A DNA stretch of 64,000 bases from Luteitalea sp. TBR-22 (GCF_016865485.1 NZ_AP024452.1:6284501-6348500), one strand, 5' to 3'. Positions 40,609 to 49,102 are shown, numbered from the stretch's first letter. Notes: generated by a model not told the origin, from the sequence alone. Made by a program: numbers and translations.

Positions 40609-41511
40609 CTATCGTCGGCGGCGCGGCGCTGCCTGCGGCTTGACGTCCACCACGAAGCCACCGCTGTTGTCGCCCACCTCGTCGTCGTTGACACCGAGGA
40701 ACAGTTCGCCAGTGCCCGGCATCGGGACGAGCGACTGGTTGCCGATGCCGAACGGCGCGCCGTTGCCGACCCGGCCGATGAGTGCACCGGCGAGGGCGCT
40801 CGGCAGCGGTGCGCGGTCGGCGCGGCGGCCGCTCGCCGCACCCGCAGAGCTGGCGCGGTCTTCCGGCGCGGCGCTGAGCTGCGCCTCGCCCTGCACGGAG
40901 AACGTCACCAACTGGCCTTCGACGACGCGGATGCCGGTGGGCGTCCAGGGCTGGTTGGCAGGCACGCGCACGCCGGATGCCGACGACGGCATCATCGCCG
41001 CGTTGGCAGAAGACGAACCGGTGCCGGGCGCTGCCGCCTGCGTGCCCGGGTACTCGCCGAGGTAGACGCGACCCACCTGCTCGGCCGGGATGCGCCGTTC
41101 CTCACCGGCGGTGGTCCTGAACACGAACACGCGCCTGTCGTTCTCCTTGTCGGACCCGACGCCCCCCTCGATGTCGACGAGGCGCCCGGGCACGAGCTGG
41201 CTGTTGCGCATGACGACGACATGGTCGGTGCCCCGCGCTGCCGAGGTCTCCGTGTCGGGCAGGCCGCGCGCCCCGCCGACGTAGTCGATCACGACCAGTT
41301 GGCTCACTGGAATGCGCCGCTGGTCGTTGGGGCTGACGCGGACGTATAACGTGCCACCGTTGAGGTCCTCGAGCCGTCCGCTGACGCGTTCGCCCGACCG
41401 CAGCAACACGGTGACGTCGTCGGAGCCCTGTGCGCGCAGGACCGGGCTTGCAGCGGAGCCGACGAGCAGCCCGGCCATGGCGACGATACGGATATGTGAA
41501 GAAATGCTCAC
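40609..41511 (-). CDS. Secreted protein with LecA/PA-IL-like C-terminal domain
   Basis: 300 aa from GTG 41511 behind GGAGG. A signal peptide ends near L-R-A-Q-G (residue 29). Two beta-rich repeats follow (V-L-L-R-S-G-E-R-V-S-G-R-L and V-V-M-R-N-S-Q-L-V-P-G-R-L-V-D-I). The C-terminal 130 residues, W-T-P-T-G-I-R-V-V-E-G-Q, A-L-I-G-R-V, G-E-L-F-L-G-V-N-D-D and D-N-S-G-G-F, match the calcium-dependent PA-I galactophilic lectin-like fold that often occurs in Acidobacterial secreted proteins. Carbohydrate binding is plausible, but no experiment can be inferred from sequence. Convergent with the lipid kinase. Confidence 0.72.
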   Translation of the reverse strand: MSISSHIRIVAMAGLLVGSAASPVLRAQGSDDVTVLLRSGERVSGRLEDLNGGTLYVRVSPNDQRRIPVSQLVVIDYVGGARGLPDTETSAARGTDHVVVMRNSQLVPGRLVDIEGGVGSDKENDRRVFVFRTTAGEERRIPAEQVGRVYLGEYPGTQAAAPGTGSSSANAAMMPSSASGVRVPANQPWTPTGIRVVEGQLVTFSVQGEAQLSAAPEDRASSAGAASGRRADRAPLPSALAGALIGRVGNGAPFGIGNQSLVPMPGTGELFLGVNDDEVGDNSGGFVVDVKPQAAPRRRR

Positions 41512-41569
41512 CGATGCCTCCTCGTGCAGATCATGCAGTAGGAGTCTGCAAGGGCTAGGCCACGCCTGA

Positions 41570-41652
41570 CCGTCGACCTGAAGGTCGACGGCTACGACTC
41601 CGTGAACGGCGACGAGTGGAGGATCCGTAGGCGTCGAGCTTCAGCTCGACGC
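41570..41652. repeat. Pair of family A palindromes
   Basis: CCGTCGACCTG/AAGGTCGACGG at 41570-41591 and GCGTCGAGCTT/CAGCTCGACGC at 41631-41652, separated by 39 bp. The same two forms appear together at 28035-28137. Confidence 0.85.
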
Positions 41653-41663
41653 GCGGGCTCAAG

Positions 41664-41691
41664 ACTCATGACTCATGACTCATGACTCATG
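41664..41691. repeat. Heptad array ACTCATG x4
   Basis: Four perfect ACTCATG units directly upstream of the hairpin that ends nuoG. Confidence 0.85.
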
Positions 41692-41702
41692 AGCAATGAA
41701 AA

Positions 41703-41722
41703 GGCGCCCCGTGAGAGGCGCC
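41703..41722 (-). terminator. Rho-independent terminator of nuoG
   Basis: GGCGCC stem at 41703-41708 and 41717-41722 with an 8-nt loop; on the minus strand it is followed by TTTT. It lies 57 bp beyond the nuoG stop. Confidence 0.75.
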
Positions 41723-41778
41723 TCTTCCGTAACCCGTAAGCCCGAGGGAAGGCTTTCTGCCCTCGAGCCGTGAGCCTG

Positions 41779-43563
41779 CTAATCCACCTTGCGCAGCGGG
41801 ATGACGTCGCCGGCCGGCTTGGGCTTGAGCATGTCGGCGAACTTCACCGGCGGCAGGTCCTGGAAGAGCGTGTCCCACTTGACGCGCTCGGACGCGTTGC
41901 TCGACTGCAGCCAGTGGCGGGCGGCGCGCGCCTCGCCGAAGGCCGCGTCGGCGATGCCCTGCAGGCCGGGCTCGTTGGGCAGCGTCTCGGCGATGGCCGC
42001 GCGGATGGCGGCGCCCGACGAGTAGCCGAGGTCGTAGCCGGTGGCCTTGGCGACCTTCAGCACGATCAGCGCGTCCTCGAGGGCCTCGCCCGGGGCCGGG
42101 AAGGCACGCGAGGCGAACTGCAGGCGCCCCTGGTAGTTGGTGTACGACGCGTCCTTCTCGATCGAGGCGGCGCCGGGCAGCACGATGTCGGCCGCGGCGG
42201 CCAGCGGGGTCATCAGCACGCCCTGCACGATGAGCGTGCCGATGCGGCCGGCGGCCTTTGCGTCGACGATCCACTGCGTGTCGCCGAGCGAGCCTGCCGG
42301 GCCCGGGTCGAACACGTACAGCACCTTGACCGAGCCGTCGCCGACGGCCTTCTTCAGGCCGGCGAGGTCGGGTGCGCCGGCCACGTCACCGACCAGGCCG
42401 AGCATCCTGGCGCCGGCGACGTTGGGGGCATCCACCGGCGGCACGACGAACTTCGTGTTGGGCGGCTGCACCTTGGTCGACGTCGTCCACGCGACGTCGA
42501 AGGCCTGCTGCGCGCGCTCGCCGAGGAGCTTCTGCGCGAGCTTGCCGAACACGAAGAGCTCCTCGTGACTGGCGTGCGCCGAGAGCAGGAAGCGGACCTG
42601 GCCGTTGGCGGCGGTCAGCACGTCGCGGGTGCGGTCGAGCGCGTCGTTCCACGAGGCGGCCTGCTGGCCCTGCGCGCTGCCGAGGATCGGGCGCGTGAGG
42701 CGCTGGTCGCCCTCGATCCAGTGGTACTCGAACCGGCCGATGTCGCACATCCAGAACTGGTTGACGTCGGGGTTCAGGCGCGGCGTGAAGCGCACCAGCT
42801 GCGCGCCCTTGGCCCATTCGGGCTTGGCGCGGAGCCACGCGGTGATGTTGCAGCCCTTCTCGCAGCGCGTGCAGATCGTGTCGACCGCGCTGGGGTTGTC
42901 CCAGGGGCGCGACTTGAAGCGGTAGTCGCGCGTCGTGATGGCGCCCACCGGGCACACGTCCATCAGGTTGCCCGACAGGATCGAGTGAATCCCCTTCTCC
43001 TCGAACGTGGCGATCTCGCTCGAGTTGCCGCGGGTGAGGACGCCGATCTGCGCGTCGCCGTCGATCTCGCGCATGAACCGGATGCAGCGCGTGCACATGA
43101 TGCAGCGGTTCCGGTTGAGCATGAGCGTCGGGCCGAAGTCGACGTCGGCCTTCACGCCCTCGCCGTCGAACACGCGACGCGGGAACTCGTTGCGGCTCGC
43201 GTCGGGCCCGAAGCTGTACGAGAAGTCCTGCAGCGGGCACTCGCCGCCCTTGTCGCACACGGGGCAGTCGAGCGGGTGGTTGAGGAGCAGGAACTCGAAC
43301 ACGCCCGCCCGGGCCTTCACGACCTCGGGGGTCTCGGTGTGCACGACCATGCCGTCGGCCGCGGTGATCGAGCACGACACCTGCAGCTTGGGCATCTTCT
43401 CGATCTTGACGAGACAGACGCGGCAGTTGCCATCGACCCCGAGGCCGGGGTGATAGCAGTAGTACGGCACGTTGATCCCGCTCTCGATCGCGGCCTGCAG
43501 CACCGAGGTGCCCTTGGCAACGGTGACCTCGCGGCCGTCGATGGTGAGGGTGACTGTGTCCAT
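41779..43563 (-). CDS. nuoG: NADH-quinone oxidoreductase subunit G (NuoG-like)
   Basis: 594 aa from ATG 43563. The N-terminal [2Fe-2S] ferredoxin domain has C-Y-H-P-G-L-G and G-N-C-R-V-C-L-V. H-P-L-D-C-P-V-C-D-K-G-G-E-C binds the His/Cys cluster, and C-I-M-C-T-R-C-I with M-D-V-C-P-V-G-A binds another [4Fe-4S] cluster. C-T-R-C-E-K-G-C-N opens the molybdopterin-oxidoreductase-like domain. It is the electron-wiring subunit of complex I. Length is at the short end (usually 600-900). No other nuo gene is in the window, which is unusual because nuo genes are normally clustered. Confidence 0.9.
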   Translation of the reverse strand: MDTVTLTIDGREVTVAKGTSVLQAAIESGINVPYYCYHPGLGVDGNCRVCLVKIEKMPKLQVSCSITAADGMVVHTETPEVVKARAGVFEFLLLNHPLDCPVCDKGGECPLQDFSYSFGPDASRNEFPRRVFDGEGVKADVDFGPTLMLNRNRCIMCTRCIRFMREIDGDAQIGVLTRGNSSEIATFEEKGIHSILSGNLMDVCPVGAITTRDYRFKSRPWDNPSAVDTICTRCEKGCNITAWLRAKPEWAKGAQLVRFTPRLNPDVNQFWMCDIGRFEYHWIEGDQRLTRPILGSAQGQQAASWNDALDRTRDVLTAANGQVRFLLSAHASHEELFVFGKLAQKLLGERAQQAFDVAWTTSTKVQPPNTKFVVPPVDAPNVAGARMLGLVGDVAGAPDLAGLKKAVGDGSVKVLYVFDPGPAGSLGDTQWIVDAKAAGRIGTLIVQGVLMTPLAAAADIVLPGAASIEKDASYTNYQGRLQFASRAFPAPGEALEDALIVLKVAKATGYDLGYSSGAAIRAAIAETLPNEPGLQGIADAAFGEARAARHWLQSSNASERVKWDTLFQDLPPVKFADMLKPKPAGDVIPLRKVD

Positions 43564-43685
43564 GTCTTCAGTATTTCCGAGGAAAAGAGACCGTCGGGCA
43601 GCTGATCTGCCAATCGGGGATCTTAACAGAGCCTCGCGGCTTGCGGCCCGCGGGACTCGGGGTCGGGGCTCGGGGCAGGCCTTAG

Positions 43686-43757
43686 GGCTCAAGGCTCAGG
43701 GCTCAGGGTCCAAGGCCCAAGGCCCAAGGCCCAAGGACGAAGGACGAAGGACGAAGG
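43686..43757. repeat. Ten-unit heptad array with three successive unit types
   Basis: GGCTCAA, GGCTCAG x2, GGTCCAA, GGCCCAA x3, GGACGAA x3 and a final GG, in strict period 7. The unit changes stepwise along the array. A looser GGGACTC/GGGGCTC tract at 43652-43679 precedes it. It separates nuoG from the M1 peptidase gene. Confidence 0.9.
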
Positions 43758-43785
43758 CCGGTCGGCCCGCTCGTGGCGCCCGGCC

Positions 43786-46494
43786 CTACCGCTTCGCCTT
43801 CTCGATCCGCACCAGGGCGCCCCCGTCCTCGTTGAACCGGAGTTCCCGGACGCGACCGGTGACCGGCAGGACCACCTCGGTCACGCTTTCGCTGGCGATG
43901 GCCAGCGCCTTCTCGGTGCGCCCGTCCTGGTAGGCGATGGTCACCGACATCGGCACCTCGAGCGGCTTGCCGGACTGCTCGAGCACCAGCCGCACCGCTC
44001 CCGACGCCGGAGCCTGCCCGTCGGCGCCGGCGGTGCCGCCCTCCACCATGTCCCAGGACGGCCTGACCGTCGGGATGTCGGCGCCGTACACCCATCCGTC
44101 GAAGAAACGGTCCAGCGGCCGGCCCGCCTCGGTTTCCATCGCCCGACGGAGGTCGTCGGTGCCCACCCGTCGGTAGCGGCTCACGCCGTAGAACCGCTGC
44201 AGGCCGCGGCTGAACGCGTCGGGGCCGAGCACGCGACTGAGCATGTGCAGCACCAGCGCACTCTTGTTGTAGACCGTCGACCGGAACATCCGGCTGTCGC
44301 CCTTCATGTGTCCGATGCGATAGCCGAGCCAGATGGGTCCCTGCTCGGCCGCCTCCATCGAGGTGCGGGCCAGCTGCCGGAGCATGTTGGCCACCGACTC
44401 CCTGGGCCGCACCTTCTGGGCGTACAGAAGCGCAAAATATTGTGCGAATCCCTCGCTCAACCACTGCTCGTGGTAGTTCTCCCCGGCCACGGTCTGGCCC
44501 CAGAACTGGTGGGCGAGTTCGTGCGCGACGAAGAACTGCGGGAAGTCGTCGAAGGCCACCGGGTCGCGGGCCCAGTTGAACGGCGTCCCTGGCATCGGCT
44601 GATGGAGCAGCGCGAAGTAGGCCGGGCTGTGGCCACCGGGCAGGGTGTCCTCCACCAGCGCCAGCCGGAAGGACGAGAAGGGCAGGTCGTCCACCACGTC
44701 GGCGTAGAACCCCAGGATGTCGGTGACCGTCGGCAGCAGTTCACGGGCGCGCCCGGTCAGCCTCGGCTGGCTCCACATCTCGACGGTAGCCTGGTCGTTG
44801 AAGACGCCGGGGGCGACGCGGGATCGGCGCGGCCCCGCGGCCGGGTCCGGCGCTGGACGCCGGACCTCCGCGGAGGTGACCTGCACGAGGCGGCTGATCG
44901 CCACCGACAGGTACCGGACCGGCCGCTCGGCCCGGAACACGAAGGCGCGGCGGGGCTTCACGTTGGGCGCCACGACCGGCACCGGCGGGTCGGCCGCGCC
45001 GCTGCCGAGCACCGTGTACTCCTCGGGCACCGTCATCCGGATGCGGGCGGTCGCAAATGACGTGACCACCCCCTGCGGGTACCAGTAGGCGCGATAGCTG
45101 TAGACGTAGCGCGGCTCGGGCTCGAGCGAGAACTCCGACACCATCTGCTGGCCGACCTGCCCGGCGGTGATCGACTCCCTGTCGGGCGTGGGTGGCGACA
45201 GGCGGCCGCCATACGAGACGCGGAGCCGCAGCGTCTGCCCGCGCCGCACCGAATCGGGCAGGTTGACGATGATGTTCTGCTGCCCCCGGACGCGCAGCGC
45301 CAGCAGGCGCCCGAAGGAGTCGGCGGTGACGGCGCGCAGGGTCAGCGGCTCGGCGAGCCGCAACGTGAGCGTCTGGACGGCCGCGCCGGTGATGCGGAGA
45401 TCGAGGTCGGCACGACCCTCGATCCACAGGCGCGCCGGGTCGAACGAGACGTCGACGTTGTAGTGCTCGACGACGTAATCGACGCGATCCTCGTCGTTGT
45501 AGCGGAGCTCGCCACGTTGGGCCAGCGAGCGCGCGGAGGTGTAGACCGACACGTTCTTGCGCCGCTTCCGGTCGAACAGCGACACGTCCTCCGACTCGCC
45601 GCCGCTGCGCGCGTAGGTCAACTGGCCGTACCGCGCAAGATCCATGTCCACCAGCACGTCGCCGATGGGCGGCACCAGGTTCCAGGTGTCGCGACTGAGG
45701 TCGCTGAGGTCGAGGCTGTAGGACTGCCCGACCTGTTCCGCGAAGAAGCGACGCGCCTTCTCGAGGCCGACCCGATCCACCTCCATCGGCGTCAGCGACT
45801 GCAACGTGATCCGCTGATCGACGTCGACCGGATTGACCCGCAGGAAGAAGCGCGACACGCGGGCCCGCAGCTGGTCCTCGCCAGCCACCAGCCGGATCTG
45901 GCCCTTCTCGGACTCGCTGGGTGGCGCGAAGGTGACCTCGCCCTCGCCCACCACGACGAGCGCCGTGATGAGTCCCCGCACCTCGGCGGCCCAGGCGACG
46001 CCCGAGGGCACGACGATGGTGAAGTCCTCGCCGCGCACGGTGAGGTCGTGCACGGCGAACTGGCGGTTGGCCAGCGACAGCCGCACCAGGCCGTCGACCT
46101 CGCTCAAGCGGGCTGCGGCCCTGACGCGCGCCTCGGCGGGATCGGCCGTGATCGGACCGACATCGAACCGCCACGAAGACACCCGCGCCGTGGTGGCCGT
46201 CTCGACGAGGATGTCGGCCAGGATGCGCGCCCCGTCGGCACCGAGTTCCTGCCGATCGCGCTCGCGGACGACGACCCTGGTGGTGAGCGCGCCGGCGCTC
46301 TCGCTGGCCAGCGACTCGACCTGGGCGGCGTCGGCGTCGGGCGTGAACAACGCGGCGACCTCGCCAGGCGTCCCGCCCTGCAGGGCGCGCTCCATCCGCA
46401 GGTACAACGCGCCGACGGTGTCGGCCGGCTGCGCGACGGCAGGCGTCGCCCAGCACAGCGCCGCGACGATCAGGAGCCTGGCTGCGAGCCGCAT
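43786..46494 (-). CDS. M1 family zinc metallopeptidase (aminopeptidase-like), exported
   Basis: 902 aa. A signal peptide ends at A-V-A-Q (residue 22). About 340 residues of unassigned extension precede the M1 beta-saddle. The active site is H-E-L-A-H near residue 658, with the third zinc ligand Glu in W-L-S-E-G-F-A-Q-Y-F 19 residues on. A C-terminal beta-domain follows. The GAMEN exopeptidase motif is not obvious, so strict aminopeptidase activity is uncertain. The TAG stop lies in GGTAGGGC, the border sequence of family B repeats. Confidence 0.9.
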   Translation of the reverse strand: MRLAARLLIVAALCWATPAVAQPADTVGALYLRMERALQGGTPGEVAALFTPDADAAQVESLASESAGALTTRVVVRERDRQELGADGARILADILVETATTARVSSWRFDVGPITADPAEARVRAAARLSEVDGLVRLSLANRQFAVHDLTVRGEDFTIVVPSGVAWAAEVRGLITALVVVGEGEVTFAPPSESEKGQIRLVAGEDQLRARVSRFFLRVNPVDVDQRITLQSLTPMEVDRVGLEKARRFFAEQVGQSYSLDLSDLSRDTWNLVPPIGDVLVDMDLARYGQLTYARSGGESEDVSLFDRKRRKNVSVYTSARSLAQRGELRYNDEDRVDYVVEHYNVDVSFDPARLWIEGRADLDLRITGAAVQTLTLRLAEPLTLRAVTADSFGRLLALRVRGQQNIIVNLPDSVRRGQTLRLRVSYGGRLSPPTPDRESITAGQVGQQMVSEFSLEPEPRYVYSYRAYWYPQGVVTSFATARIRMTVPEEYTVLGSGAADPPVPVVAPNVKPRRAFVFRAERPVRYLSVAISRLVQVTSAEVRRPAPDPAAGPRRSRVAPGVFNDQATVEMWSQPRLTGRARELLPTVTDILGFYADVVDDLPFSSFRLALVEDTLPGGHSPAYFALLHQPMPGTPFNWARDPVAFDDFPQFFVAHELAHQFWGQTVAGENYHEQWLSEGFAQYFALLYAQKVRPRESVANMLRQLARTSMEAAEQGPIWLGYRIGHMKGDSRMFRSTVYNKSALVLHMLSRVLGPDAFSRGLQRFYGVSRYRRVGTDDLRRAMETEAGRPLDRFFDGWVYGADIPTVRPSWDMVEGGTAGADGQAPASGAVRLVLEQSGKPLEVPMSVTIAYQDGRTEKALAIASESVTEVVLPVTGRVRELRFNEDGGALVRIEKAKR

Positions 46495-46527
46495 GGGGAC
46501 CTGAGGTCGATTCTAGCGCTCCACGCA

Positions 46528-46592
46528 GGTAGGGCGGCGAGTCCCTCGCCGTCGCTGTGCGATAGCGGCGCGGTCGGAGTCCGCGCCCTACC
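46528..46592. repeat. Full-length family B repeat carrying the SpoIIE-gene stop
   Basis: GGTAGGGCGGCGA-GTCC-CTCGCCGTC, then GGCGCGGTC-GGAGTC-CGCGCCCTACC. On the minus strand the border GGTAGGG contains the TAG (46588-46590) that ends the phosphatase gene. Confidence 0.85.
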
Positions 46593-47745
46593 CCTGCGTC
46601 GGGATCGGCGGCGGGGCCTGGTCGTCGAGGCGACGGACGACCAGCACCGTGAGGTCGTCGAACAGCGTCGTGTCGTCGGTGTGCGCCTTGACCTCGTCGA
46701 TGACGCGACGGGCGACCAGCCCGGAGCGCAGGCCGCCCATCTGGTCGGCGAGGACGCGGAGTCCCTCCGTGTCGTACGGCTGGCCGGCAGGCGATTCGGC
46801 CTCGGTGATGCCGTCGCTGTAGGCCAGCAGCAGGTCGCCGACGCCGAGCGTCACCCGGGCCTCGGTGTAGGTGGCCTTGCGCGACAGGCCCAGCGCCATG
46901 CCGGTCGGCGCCAGCCACTCGACACGCCCCGACACGCGACGGAACAGCGGCGGGTTCTGGCCGGCGTTGACGTAGATGACCTCGCCGGTCACCGGGTCGC
47001 ACAGCGCGATGAACGCGGTGATGAACCGCGACCGCGGCGCGTGCCGCATCAACTGCTCGTTGAGGCGCGTGGCGAGGATCGCCGGGGGCAGCGCCTCGTC
47101 GAGCAGCGTCCGGGTCATGGCGAGGAACAACGCCATCATCAGCGCGGCAGGCGTGCCCTTCCCGGCCACGTCGCCGAGGATGACCAGGACGCGCCCGTCC
47201 TCGCGGGGCAGGATGTCGAAGAAGTCGCCGCCGACCGTGTTGGCCGGCTGTGTCTCGCCGTGCGCCTCGATGGCGCCCTGCGTGAGCGTGCCGGCCGGCA
47301 GCATCGCGCGCTGGATGTCGCGGGCGACGTTCAGCTCGTGCTTCAGCGTCAGCCGGTCGGCGACCTCGAGCAGCAGGATGAGGTGGATGAGGCCGAAGGC
47401 GACCAGCAGCTTGAAGAGGCCGTTGTCCCAGAACGGCTCGCCGGGGTCCGGGGTGAGGCCGTCGATCAGCCCGAGCACGAACAGCAGCAGCGCCATCGCG
47501 TAGAGCAGGCGGCGCGCCGCGGTCAGCCGCATCGCGAAGGCGAGGAAGAACTGTCGTGCGTTGCGGAAGGGGTGGCGCAGCAGGTCGCGCTGCGTCACCT
47601 CGGCCTGCTCGGTGCCCTGGGTGAAGAAGGACACCATGGCGCGCGTGTCGCGCGTGAACACGCGCTGCAGGTCACGCGCCGTCAGGTCGCGCGTGTAGTC
47701 GTCGATGAAGGCGCGCGCCCGGTCACCGAACTTCTGCTTCGCCAT
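46588..47745 (-). CDS. SpoIIE-family PP2C serine phosphatase (RsbU-like), membrane-anchored
   Basis: 385 aa from ATG 47745. Two hydrophobic segments at about residues 88-105 and 121-140 anchor it. A helical linker (E-L-N-V-A-R-D-I-Q-R-A-M-L-P) typical of RsbU proteins follows. The PP2C/SpoIIE domain shows G-G-D-F-F-D, G-D-V-A-G-K-G, A-L-M-M-A and S-D-G-I-T-E, with the metal-binding Asp residues. It should dephosphorylate an anti-sigma antagonist (STAS) protein, but none is in the window. A family C element begins 3 bp before the start codon, so no Shine-Dalgarno sequence is present. Confidence 0.88.
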   Translation of the reverse strand: MAKQKFGDRARAFIDDYTRDLTARDLQRVFTRDTRAMVSFFTQGTEQAEVTQRDLLRHPFRNARQFFLAFAMRLTAARRLLYAMALLLFVLGLIDGLTPDPGEPFWDNGLFKLLVAFGLIHLILLLEVADRLTLKHELNVARDIQRAMLPAGTLTQGAIEAHGETQPANTVGGDFFDILPREDGRVLVILGDVAGKGTPAALMMALFLAMTRTLLDEALPPAILATRLNEQLMRHAPRSRFITAFIALCDPVTGEVIYVNAGQNPPLFRRVSGRVEWLAPTGMALGLSRKATYTEARVTLGVGDLLLAYSDGITEAESPAGQPYDTEGLRVLADQMGGLRSGLVARRVIDEVKAHTDDTTLFDDLTVLVVRRLDDQAPPPIPTQG

Positions 47746-47748
47746 GGC

Positions 47749-47889
47749 AATTTGAAATTCGAAATTCGAAATTCTCGGCGGCTCGGCCTCTCGGCCTTCG
47801 CCGCTCGAAGATCAGCAGGGCGCCTCGGCGGTGATGGGCGGGTGGCCGGAGGCCCCCGCCCGAGAATTTCAAATTTCCAATTTCAAATT
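47749..47889. mobile_element. Family C element: 141 bp with about 30-bp AT-rich terminal inverted repeats
   Basis: The left end reads AATTTGAAATTCGAAATTC and the inverted right end AATTTGAAATTGGAAATTT; both then run into GAAATTCTCGG, giving about 28 of 30 matching positions. The ends are themselves period-7 repeats of GAAATTY. The GC core contains GCCTCTCGGCCTTCGCCGCTCGAA, matching the core of the element at 32664. It lies between the kbl-like and SpoIIE-like genes, which share an orientation, and forms the 5' leader of the latter. Confidence 0.7.
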
Positions 47890-47896
47890 GCCCGCG

Positions 47897-49078
47897 TCAG
47901 ATGATGCCCATCTCCCGCCCGACCTTGGCAAATACGTCGAGCGCGAACTGGAGTTCCTCGCGGCTGTGCGCCGCCGACACGATGGTGCGGACGCGCGCCT
48001 TGTCGCGGGCCACCGTGGGGAACGCGATGCCCATCGCGAACACGCCCTCGGCGAACAGGCGGTCGGAGAACTGCATCGCCTTCGCCCCCTCGCCCACCAT
48101 GACCGGCGTGATCGGGCTCTCGCTGATGCCGGTGTCGAAACCGAGCTGCTTCAGGCCGGCCTTGAAGAACCGGGTGTTCTCCCACAGGCGGTCGATGAGC
48201 TGCGGCTCCTCGAGGAGCAGGTCGAGGGCGGCGAGGCACGACGCCGTGACCGACGGCGGATGCGACGTGGAGAAGAGGAAGGGCCGGGCGCGGTGGTACA
48301 GGAACTCGATCAGGTTGCGGTTGCCGGCGACGTAGCCGCCGAGCGACCCGATGGCCTTCGAGAGCGTGCCGACCTGGATGTCCACCCGCCCGTGCATCCC
48401 GAAATGGTCGACGGTGCCGCGGCCGTTGCGACCGAACACCCCGCTGGCATGCGCATCGTCGACCATCATGATCGCGCCGTAGGCCTCGGCCGCGTCGCAG
48501 AGGGCGGGCAACGGCCCGAGGTCGCCGTCCATGCTGAAGACGCCATCGGTAATCAGCAGCTTGCGCTGCGTCGGCGGCAGTTCGCTGAGGATCCGGCGGG
48601 CGGCGTCGGCGTCGCCGTGCGGGAACACCTTGATCGTCGCGCGGCTGAGGCGGGCGCCGTCGATGATGCTCGCGTGGTTCAGCTCGTCGGAGATGATCGC
48701 GTCCTCGCGCGTGAGGATCGAGGCCACCGTGCCTGCGTTCGACGTGAAACCGCTCTGGAAGACGACGACGGCCTCGGTCTGCTTGAACTCGGCGAGCCGA
48801 CGCTCGAGCTCGAGGTGCATGGCCATCGTGCCGGAGATGCTGCGCACCGCGCCGGACCCGACGCCGAACTGCTCGATCGCCTCGATGGCCTTCTGGCGCA
48901 GCTTCGGGTGCGTCGTGAGCCCCAGGTAATTGTTCGACGACAGGTTCACGACGGACTTGCCGTCGTAGACCGACGTGGCCTTCGCCTCGCCCTCGAGCAC
49001 GCGCAGGGTGCGGTAGAGGCCCTGCGCCTTGAGGTCCTCGAGTTGGTCGCCGAGATACGCGAGCGGGTCGGTACGCAT
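47897..49078 (-). CDS. kbl: Glycine C-acetyltransferase / 2-amino-3-ketobutyrate CoA ligase family (alpha-oxoamine synthase)
   Basis: 393 aa from ATG 49078 (GTG 49090 is an alternative). Key motifs: S-S-N-N-Y-L-G near residue 47, G-V-G-S-G-A-V-R near 75, F-S-M-D-G-D, D-D-A-H-A-S-G-V-F-G, and the Schiff-base lysine in T-L-S-K-A-I-G-S-L-G-G. These define the alpha-oxoamine synthases; length and the L-E-G-E-A-K N-terminal region favour KBL over BioF. It would convert glycine and acetyl-CoA to aminoketobutyrate, or the reverse, in threonine breakdown. No tdh gene is adjacent, so the substrate is not certain. Confidence 0.85.
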   Translation of the reverse strand: MRTDPLAYLGDQLEDLKAQGLYRTLRVLEGEAKATSVYDGKSVVNLSSNNYLGLTTHPKLRQKAIEAIEQFGVGSGAVRSISGTMAMHLELERRLAEFKQTEAVVVFQSGFTSNAGTVASILTREDAIISDELNHASIIDGARLSRATIKVFPHGDADAARRILSELPPTQRKLLITDGVFSMDGDLGPLPALCDAAEAYGAIMMVDDAHASGVFGRNGRGTVDHFGMHGRVDIQVGTLSKAIGSLGGYVAGNRNLIEFLYHRARPFLFSTSHPPSVTASCLAALDLLLEEPQLIDRLWENTRFFKAGLKQLGFDTGISESPITPVMVGEGAKAMQFSDRLFAEGVFAMGIAFPTVARDKARVRTIVSAAHSREELQFALDVFAKVGREMGII

Positions 49079-49102
49079 GTCGAGGGTCACTATAGCAAGG
49101 GG

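Noticed and set aside
41703-41722. Riboswitch upstream of nuoG
   Set aside because: The hairpin lies downstream of nuoG on its own strand and is followed by a T tract, so it is a terminator.
43686-43757. CRISPR array
   Set aside because: The repeated unit is 7 nt with no spacers; no cas gene is present.
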